From Bacillota bacterium (GTDB lineage Bacteria > Bacillota > Bacilli > Paenibacillales > Paenibacillaceae), in contig JAEZCJ010000214.1 in NCBI GenBank assembly GCA_023433615.1, positions 1 through 18,619 of the forward strand: a stretch of DNA of 18,619 nucleotides. The letters are read 5' to 3'. Position numbers and translations under genes: made by a program. Positions 14,510 through 18,619 of the stretch are shown here, in pieces; within the stretch, counting starts at the first letter, position 1; each line of letters begins with the position of its first letter. The notes under the pieces are model-generated. The model was not told where the DNA came from. It was given only the letters and a program-made list of their open reading frames with translations, and did not search any database.

Positions 14510-14953
14510 ATGGGACGCGAGTCGGAGCATAAGCCTCGCAAGCAGCCGGAGTCTCCCGAGCTCGCGGCGCTTCGGGACGACCCCGAATTGGACCCGTTCG
14601 AGATCGAGTTTTTGCCCGAGTTCCGCGAGGGACGCGGACCGAACGGGCCTTTCGTGAACGAGCACGGCGTCGTGATCGGCGACCATGACTACGCTTCGCC
14701 GAATTCGCCGCTCGAGAATTGGACGGAGGAGACGGATCCGGCCATCATGAGCGGAGACGAGTGGGTACATCCGTTCAAGGACGTCGGCTTCCACACCGAG
14801 GAGAATCGGCAGCTGTTCGAGCAGGGCATACAGCCGGAGGCCGGCATCTTCATGCATCCGGATAAGGATGCGGCATTCGAAGCCTACCGCCAGAGCGACA
14901 ATGCGGATGACGACAGCGGAAGTCAGCCATCGAAGAAGCAACCGGACGCTTAA
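14510..14953 (+). CDS. DUF3905-like conserved protein
   Basis: From ATG 14510 the product has 147 residues. The core (residues about 25-125) contains LDPFEIEFLPEFREGRGP, FVNEHGVVIGDHDY, ENWTEETDPAIMSGDEWVHPFKDVGFHTEENR and FMHPDKDAAFEAYR. I recall this pattern as the DUF3905 family of spore-forming Bacilli; no function is known to me. Both ends are polar and low in complexity (HKPRKQPESPE; DDDSGSQPSKKQPDA) and probably disordered. It is acidic, soluble and without a signal peptide. The start is ATG rather than the GTG three codons earlier, because that GTG is part of the ribosome site GGAGGTGA (14497-14504). It is the last gene of the kinase operon; the terminator hairpin begins within its final codons. 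Confidence 0.72.
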   Translation: MGRESEHKPRKQPESPELAALRDDPELDPFEIEFLPEFREGRGPNGPFVNEHGVVIGDHDYASPNSPLENWTEETDPAIMSGDEWVHPFKDVGFHTEENRQLFEQGIQPEAGIFMHPDKDAAFEAYRQSDNADDDSGSQPSKKQPDA

Positions 14954-14969
14954 GCCCGGTTGTTTCTTT
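14939..14969 (+). terminator. Intrinsic terminator of the kinase operon
   Basis: CAACCGG (14939-14945) pairs with CCGGTTG (14956-14962) around a 10-base loop. A T-rich tract (TTTCTTT) follows. The 5' arm lies inside the last codons of the DUF3905-like gene. Confidence 0.72.
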
Positions 14970-14988
14970 GTTATGGTAGGTCTATAAT
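14960..14988 (+). promoter_or_regulatory. Promoter of the bacilliredoxin/nadE unit
   Basis: A perfect TATAAT at 14983-14988 has TTGTTT at 14960-14965, exactly 17 bases upstream. The weak -35 box is embedded in the preceding terminator, so the two units abut without waste. The start would be near 14995. Confidence 0.65.
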
Positions 14989-14990
14989 AG

Positions 14991-15010
14991 TAACCAAATT
15001 CTATTGGTTA
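14991..15010. promoter_or_regulatory. Palindrome at the transcription start of the bacilliredoxin unit
   Basis: TAACCAA (14991-14997) and TTGGTTA (15004-15010) are perfect 7-bp arms with a 6-base centre. It begins 3 bases after the -10 box and ends 2 bases before AAGGAG. It could be a repressor operator or a 5' leader hairpin. Confidence 0.5.
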
Positions 15011-15027
15011 TGAAGGAGTGGATAACG

Positions 15028-15462
15028 ATGTCGATGTCGTTCGAGAGATACATGCTGGATATGGTTCAACCGATGCGCGACGAGCTTACGCGTCTGGGAA
15101 TCGAGGAGCTGCGCACGCCGGAAGAGGTGGAGCAGCGTTTCGCGGAGGCGAAGGGCACCGCGCTTGTCGTCGTGAACTCGGTCTGCGGCTGCGCCGCAGG
15201 TCAATGCCGCCCGGGCGTCGCCCAAGCGCTGGCACATGACATTACGCCGGATCATTTGTTCACCGTATTCGCGGGACAGGACAAGGAAGCAACGGCGAAG
15301 GCCCGCGAATATTTTGCCCCGTATCCGCCGTCGTCGCCTTCGATCGCGCTGATGAAGGATGGCGAGCTGGTCCACTTCATCGAGCGTCACCAGGTCGAGA
15401 ACCGCTCCGCGCAAGATATTGCAGCTGATCTGACTAGCGCATTCGATCGGTTCTGCCGTTAA
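15028..15462 (+). CDS. Bacilliredoxin, BrxA/BrxB (YphP/YqiW) family
   Basis: From ATG 15028 the product has 144 residues, the standard length of YphP/YqiW proteins. The start MSMSFERYMLDMVQPMR and the block FTVFAGQDKEATAKAREYF match the family closely. The active site is the CGC motif (C53-G54-C55) in VVNSVCGCAAG, in a thioredoxin-like fold. Bacilliredoxins remove bacillithiol from S-bacillithiolated proteins during oxidative stress, in the cytosol. A third cysteine, C60 (CGCAAGQCRP), follows the motif and might act in resolution. The start is fixed by AAGGAGTG (15013-15020); an upstream in-frame TTG (15004) lies in the promoter palindrome. BrxA and BrxB cannot be told apart here. nadE follows after 21 bases. 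Confidence 0.9.
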   Translation: MSMSFERYMLDMVQPMRDELTRLGIEELRTPEEVEQRFAEAKGTALVVVNSVCGCAAGQCRPGVAQALAHDITPDHLFTVFAGQDKEATAKAREYFAPYPPSSPSIALMKDGELVHFIERHQVENRSAQDIAADLTSAFDRFCR

Positions 15463-15483
15463 GGCAGGGAGAGGAGTCAGGCA

Positions 15484-16293
15484 ATGGGCATGCAGCAGGA
15501 TATCATCGCCAGGCTGGGCGTGAAACCGACAATCGACGTGCAAGAGGAGATTCGGCGCAGAGTCGATTTTCTGAAGGCGCAGGTGAAGGAATCCCGCACC
15601 ACGGGGCTGCTCATCGCGATCAGCGGCGGGATCGACAGCGCGGTGGCGACAGGGCTGTGCAAGCTGGCGACCGACGAGCTGTCGGCCGAGACGGGCAAGG
15701 AATACATGACGCTCGGCGTCTTCCAGCCTTATGGGCAGCAGGAAGACATCGCGGATAGCTATGCGGTTGCCGAGGCGTTCCAATTGAAGTACAAGATGGA
15801 GATGAACATCGAGGAGGCCGTCGACGAGATCGCGCTCGAGGTCGAGCACGGGTTCAAGTCGATCGGCATGTCGCGCCATATCAGCCGCGGAGGCAAGGGC
15901 AACGTGAAGGCGAGGACGCGCATGGTCATGCAGTACGCGCTTGCGTTCGACCTGAATCTGCTGGTTGTCGGCACGGATCATGCATCCGAAGCGGTTACCG
16001 GCTTCTATACCAAATGGGGTGACGGCGCGGTCGACGTGACGCCGCTCAGCACGCTGAACAAGCGGCAAGTTCGCCAGCTGGCGAGCGCGATCGGCGTTCC
16101 GCAGAGCGTGCTGGATAAGGCGCCGACGGCAGGCCTATGGGAAGGCCAGACTGACGAGGGAGAGCTCGGCATCACTTACGAAGCGAACAGCGATTACCTC
16201 GAAGGCAAGGCAATCGACCCTGCCATGGCGGAGAAGCTGGAGCAGAAATATCGGATCACGGAACACAAGCGTGCCCCGATCCCAGGGATCTAA
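15484..16293 (+). CDS. nadE: Ammonia-dependent NAD(+) synthetase NadE
   Basis: The 269-residue product catalyses the last step of NAD synthesis, the ATP-dependent amidation of deamido-NAD with ammonia. The P-loop of the adenine-nucleotide alpha-hydrolase fold is SGGIDS (47-52). Further family blocks are KARTRMVMQYALA, GTDHASEAVTGFYTKWGDG and KAPTAGLWEGQTDE. Length matches the short ammonia-dependent enzymes (about 270 residues) with no glutaminase domain. GAGGAG lies 7 bases before the ATG. It is co-transcribed with the bacilliredoxin gene and followed by a strong terminator. Pairing of NAD supply with a redox protein may be meaningful, though I cannot show it. Dimeric and cytosolic, as known for the family. 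Confidence 0.95.
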   Translation: MGMQQDIIARLGVKPTIDVQEEIRRRVDFLKAQVKESRTTGLLIAISGGIDSAVATGLCKLATDELSAETGKEYMTLGVFQPYGQQEDIADSYAVAEAFQLKYKMEMNIEEAVDEIALEVEHGFKSIGMSRHISRGGKGNVKARTRMVMQYALAFDLNLLVVGTDHASEAVTGFYTKWGDGAVDVTPLSTLNKRQVRQLASAIGVPQSVLDKAPTAGLWEGQTDEGELGITYEANSDYLEGKAIDPAMAEKLEQKYRITEHKRAPIPGI

Positions 16294-16308
16294 TGGTGGA
16301 CGGCAAGG

Positions 16309-16337
16309 AAGCAGCTCCGGAATCGGGGCTGCTTTTT
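16309..16337 (+). terminator. Intrinsic terminator after nadE
   Basis: AAGCAGC (16309-16315) pairs with GCTGCTT (16328-16334); the inner bases CCG/CGG extend the stem to about 11 pairs (one T-G wobble) with a 4-base loop. A run of five T (16333-16337) closes it. Confidence 0.9.
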
Positions 16338-16383
16338 GTTAGCTGCGGAGGATCGAAGGCTGGAGGGAATGGAATAGTGGGAT

Positions 16384-16422
16384 TTAATACTGTTAATTAG
16401 TACTGTTATTTAGTACGATGAC
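16384..16422. repeat. Three degenerate 13-base tandem units
   Basis: TTAATACTGTTAA (16384-16396), TTAGTACTGTTAT (16397-16409) and TTAGTACGATGAC (16410-16422) follow each other without a gap. The first two differ at two positions; the third keeps TTAGTAC. Confidence 0.55.
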
Positions 16423-16451
16423 CGAGTTCAAACGCATGCAGTATATAAAAG

Positions 16452-16507
16452 TACCATTAATAAAGCAGGAATCGCTTAACCTTGGATAATAAAAGTGATT
16501 AATGGTA
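16452..16507. repeat. Perfect 10-bp inverted repeat, 36-base spacer
   Basis: TACCATTAAT (16452-16461) is mirrored by ATTAATGGTA (16498-16507) with no mismatch. Confidence 0.7.
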
Positions 16508-16515
16508 GGAAACAA

Positions 16516-16555
16516 CGCTAATGTTGTATAATTCGCATTTTGGCTAACATTAGCG
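16516..16555. repeat. Perfect 10-bp inverted repeat, 20-base spacer
   Basis: CGCTAATGTT (16516-16525) is mirrored by AACATTAGCG (16546-16555) with no mismatch. TATAAT sits in the loop. The 3' arm is followed by GGTAGTTTTAT, so a weak terminator is also possible. Confidence 0.7.
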
Positions 16556-16668
16556 GTAGTTTTATGCACTGTTATATGGCGGTGTTTCGCTGCGCCACTG
16601 TATGACAAGACCGACCAGATGATGCGCATCTGCGGGTTGTCGCATTGCGGTATAGATGAGGTTGACGA

Positions 16669-17679
16669 TTGGAGATGGAAGCGAGAATGATTGCGAAACC
16701 GATAACACCGATCTATCTGCTGACAGGCTTCCTGGGCAGCGGCAAGACGACGCTGCTGCAGCGGGCGCTGGAATACTGCGAGGCGACCGGGCGTAAGGCC
16801 GCGGTGATCATGAACGAGCTCGGCGAGGCGAATGTGGAAGGTGCGGCGCTAGGCAGCGGGGTGCCGACGGCGGAGCTGCTTGGCGGCTGCATCTGCTGCT
16901 CGAGCCGCGGGAATGCGGCTGGCGCCATCGAGATGCTGGTGAAAGAGCATCGGCCTGACGCGATCTGGATCGAATCGACGGGCGCAGCCAATCCGCTCGA
17001 GGCGATCGACGGCATCACGGAGGCGGCGCTTGTCGTGCCGATCGCGCTCCGTTCGATCGTGACGGTCGTCGACGGCCCTGGACTAATGGAGCACAGCAGG
17101 CGCGGGAAGGGCCGCACTTATAAGCTGATGCGGGATCAGATCCGCGCAGCGACGGCGATCGTATTGAACAAGGCGGACAAGCTTCACCCCGAGGAGCGCG
17201 TGCTGCTCGAGCAGACGATCCGGGAGTGGAACGGGGTAGCGGGGCTGACCGTCGCGACCCGCTGCGAAGTCGATATGAAGCCGTTGCTCGATCCCGATGC
17301 GGAGTCGCCGATTCGAATCGGCGGCAGCTGCGGCTGCGGCGAATCGGACTGCGGCAGCCATGACCGCGACCAGGCTGGCGACGCGCATGCCGGGCATTCG
17401 CATGTGATGGCGCTTACGCATGAGCTGAGCGGCGCCGTCGACAGCGAAGCGTTCGAGGCTTTCCTTATGGCATTGCCCAGCGACGTGTATCGGGCCAAAG
17501 GCATCGTCACCTTCCGCGATACCGGCGGCCGCTTCCTGTTCCAGTTCGCTTACCGCGAATCCGATTTCATGCGGCTGGCTCCCGACGTAGAGGCTCGGGA
17601 TGTCGTCGTTTTGATCGGGGAACATTTTACGAAGGAGCCGTTAGTCGAGCAATTGGTTCGATTAGTCGACATTTCATGA
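16669..17679 (+). CDS. COG0523 (CobW/YciC-type) GTP-dependent metal chaperone
   Basis: The 336-residue product belongs to the G3E GTPases. Walker A is GFLGSGKTT (20-28), the metal-binding CxCC motif lies in GGCICC (C74, C76, C77), the Asp/Glu motif is IESTGAANP (101-109), and the base-recognition motif is NKAD (167-170). A linker at 221-245 is rich in metal ligands: C221, C223, C228, H231, H240, H243 and H245. The C-terminal CobW_C domain (about 246-336) follows. Family members deliver zinc or cobalt to client proteins, often under zinc starvation; the metal here is not known. The start TTG 16669 is preferred since GAGGTTGA lies 7 bases upstream; ATG at 16675 or 16687 is possible. It stands alone after the repeat-rich stretch. 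Confidence 0.85.
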   Translation: MEMEARMIAKPITPIYLLTGFLGSGKTTLLQRALEYCEATGRKAAVIMNELGEANVEGAALGSGVPTAELLGGCICCSSRGNAAGAIEMLVKEHRPDAIWIESTGAANPLEAIDGITEAALVVPIALRSIVTVVDGPGLMEHSRRGKGRTYKLMRDQIRAATAIVLNKADKLHPEERVLLEQTIREWNGVAGLTVATRCEVDMKPLLDPDAESPIRIGGSCGCGESDCGSHDRDQAGDAHAGHSHVMALTHELSGAVDSEAFEAFLMALPSDVYRAKGIVTFRDTGGRFLFQFAYRESDFMRLAPDVEARDVVVLIGEHFTKEPLVEQLVRLVDIS

Positions 17680-17713
17680 CAGAATGTCATCGGATTTTGT
17701 AACCTTCGTTACA
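17676..17713. promoter_or_regulatory. Two adjacent palindromes downstream of the GTPase gene
   Basis: ATGACA-GAA-TGTCAT (17676-17690) spans the GTPase stop codon, and TGTAAC-CTTC-GTTACA (17698-17713) follows 7 bases later. The first, followed by CGGATTTT, may be a weak terminator. The second lies about 35-50 bases ahead of the predicted start of the next gene and could bind a regulator. Confidence 0.45.
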
Positions 17714-17731
17714 CTAACAAATCGCGATATC

Positions 17732-17740
17732 TGCTATCAT
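17732..17740 (+). promoter_or_regulatory. Extended -10 promoter of the surface protein gene
   Basis: TGC-TATCAT (17732-17740) is an extended -10 box; no good -35 box lies 16-18 bases upstream. The start would fall near 17747, with GAGGTG (17766-17771) in the leader. Confidence 0.4.
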
Positions 17741-17781
17741 AGTGGGTAGATTTGCTAGAATAGGCGAGGTGTATCAATAGA

Positions 17782-18619
17782 ATGACAATTCATAACCGAT
17801 ATCGCTTCCTGAAGCGAAAGCTGGCAGTCATGCTCACGCTATGCATGCTGTCCACGCTCTTATTCGCGGCAGGTGCGGCGAAGGCTGTCGCGGTGGAATC
17901 GCCGGTGCCTGTACCGGTACCGGAACCGCCCGTCTTGCTGTCTCCGACGAACTTGCTGATTACACAGGACACGACGCCGGAGTTGTGGCTGCAAGCGGCG
18001 AACGGACATGAGATCGTCGTGAAGGACGCGAACGGGTCAGAGCTTGCAAGGGCGCCCGGACAAGGCAAACAGAAGGTCAGCGTGACGCTGCCGACGTTGG
18101 GGGCGAAGCTGCACTTGCTGCGCCTGTCGACCGCCTACTCGTCCATGGCAAGCGAGGAGCTGTGCGTTCCGGTCTACGTCGATAACGACGGCGTCTTCAA
18201 TGTGCAAGACGTCGTGCGCATCGTCAGGCAGTCCGAGCAGATGGCAGGCTTCGATTACGGCACCGGCGGCGTATCCGCGTTCATGCGCAGCCTGCTGAGC
18301 AGGACGAATCCGCAGGCTTCTCCGGAATTCGACTGGACAGGATTCACCGGGGTAGACGAGGTCTCCTTGCAGGTCGATCATGCGAAGGGCTATATCGAGG
18401 TCGTCGTACCGTTCGGCACGAATCTGGCCTCGCTGCAGAGCGAATTCAGCGTGCCGGCAGGCGTCACCGCGAGTGTCGGCGGCATCCTGCAGACGAGCGG
18501 AAGCACGGCGAACGATTTCAACCGCCCCGTGTTCTATGAGATTAACGACGGTTCGCGGAAGGCCGTCTATGCAGTGAATGTCATCGTCGAACCGGGCATG
18601 CATACGTTCGGATTCGTGA
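17782..18619 (+). CDS. Secreted surface protein with dockerin-like and Ig-like segments (partial, runs off the window)
   Basis: The frame is open from ATG 17782 to the last base (279 full codons), so the 3' end is missing. GAGGTG lies 10 bases upstream. Residues 1-35 are a signal peptide (basic start, hydrophobic core, likely cleavage after AKA). A short Pro-Val repeat (41-50) is followed by a domain of about 75 residues beginning LLSPTN. Residues 131-150 (VYVDNDGVFNVQDVVRIVRQ) resemble one dockerin/EF-hand repeat: DGxxNxxD is kept, but the first ligand position is Tyr instead of Asp. Residues about 190-270 resemble DUF5018/Ig-like surface domains (IEVVVPFGTNLASL, then VTASVG, FNRPVFYEINDGSRKAVYAVNVIVE). 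It is probably exported and attached to, or released from, the cell surface. The specific role is unknown. Confidence 0.75.
   Translation, partial: MTIHNRYRFLKRKLAVMLTLCMLSTLLFAAGAAKAVAVESPVPVPVPEPPVLLSPTNLLITQDTTPELWLQAANGHEIVVKDANGSELARAPGQGKQKVSVTLPTLGAKLHLLRLSTAYSSMASEELCVPVYVDNDGVFNVQDVVRIVRQSEQMAGFDYGTGGVSAFMRSLLSRTNPQASPEFDWTGFTGVDEVSLQVDHAKGYIEVVVPFGTNLASLQSEFSVPAGVTASVGGILQTSGSTANDFNRPVFYEINDGSRKAVYAVNVIVEPGMHTFGFV

Larger units (their letters stand above)
16338..16668. other. Non-coding stretch with an AT-rich core and several repeats
   Basis: About 330 bases hold no convincing gene; a 78-codon minus-strand frame (16393-16629) has no family likeness and crosses the repeats. From about 16380 to 16570 the composition is much more AT-rich than the rest of the window. 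It holds three 13-base tandem units, two long inverted repeats, and a CAGATG-N5-CATCTG palindrome (16616-16632). A TATAAT lies at 16527-16532 without a good -35 box. It may be the control region of the downstream GTPase gene or the remnant of a small element. No clean Zur box was seen. Confidence 0.6.

Noticed and set aside
13919..14941. Minus-strand open frame of 340 codons
   Set aside because: It crosses three well-supported plus-strand genes and looks like no known protein.
15001..16068. Minus-strand open frame of 355 codons
   Set aside because: It is antisense to the bacilliredoxin and nadE genes, both firmly identified.
16384..16422. Zur operator for the metal-chaperone gene
   Set aside because: The TACTGTTA units lack the TCGTAAT-type symmetry of Bacillus Zur boxes.
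16393..16629. Minus-strand 78-codon frame in the AT-rich stretch
   Set aside because: It has no recognisable domain or convincing ribosome site and runs through several inverted repeats.

Overview
The window looks like chromosomal DNA of a GC-rich, endospore-forming member of the Bacillota, most likely Paenibacillaceae (Paenibacillus or Cohnella type). The signs are strong AGGAGG-type ribosome sites, several TTG/GTG starts, EcsAB-, bacilliredoxin- and sporulation-kinase-like proteins, and Bacillus-style promoters and intrinsic terminators. These assignments rest on family recognition by eye; no database was searched. I see no tRNA, rRNA, CRISPR array, insertion sequence or phage gene.

Layout. 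Bases 1-545: a DinB-family protein closed by a clean terminator. 546-3237: a sigma-A promoter with overlapping palindromes drives a DUF2087 regulator fused to a GIY-YIG-like domain, followed by an MFS exporter; a terminator closes the unit. 3271-6934: a compact unit with its own ECF-type promoter holds an ECF sigma factor, a one-membrane-pass protein whose outer part is an ABC-type solute-binding domain (overlapping the sigma gene by ATGA), and a solute-binding lipoprotein paralogous to that outer domain. A strong terminator ends it and there is no permease or ATPase for these binding proteins. 7069-9034: ecsA-ecsB. 9113-9541: an unrecognised small protein. 9563-10867 (minus): a BaiN/HI0933-type flavoprotein, divergent from an alpha/beta hydrolase (11017-11838). 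11951-14953: a four-gene set of a 5TM sensor histidine kinase, an Lgt-like membrane protein without the Lgt catalytic residues, a 47-residue protein and a DUF3905-like protein. 15028-16293: bacilliredoxin and NAD synthetase. 16338-16668: a partly AT-rich non-coding stretch packed with repeats. 16669-17679: a COG0523 metal-chaperone GTPase. 17782-end: a secreted surface protein that runs off the window.

The most notable system is the ECF sigma / solute-binding-domain anti-sigma / solute-binding lipoprotein module at 3271-6853. The arrangement suggests that a solute-binding fold outside the cell controls the sigma factor directly. I know of no characterised example, but I could not search. The neighbouring ecsAB is suggestive, because in Bacillus subtilis Ecs is needed for RasP, the protease that cleaves an anti-sigma factor. 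A second item is the Lgt-like pseudoenzyme encoded directly after an orphan sensor kinase.
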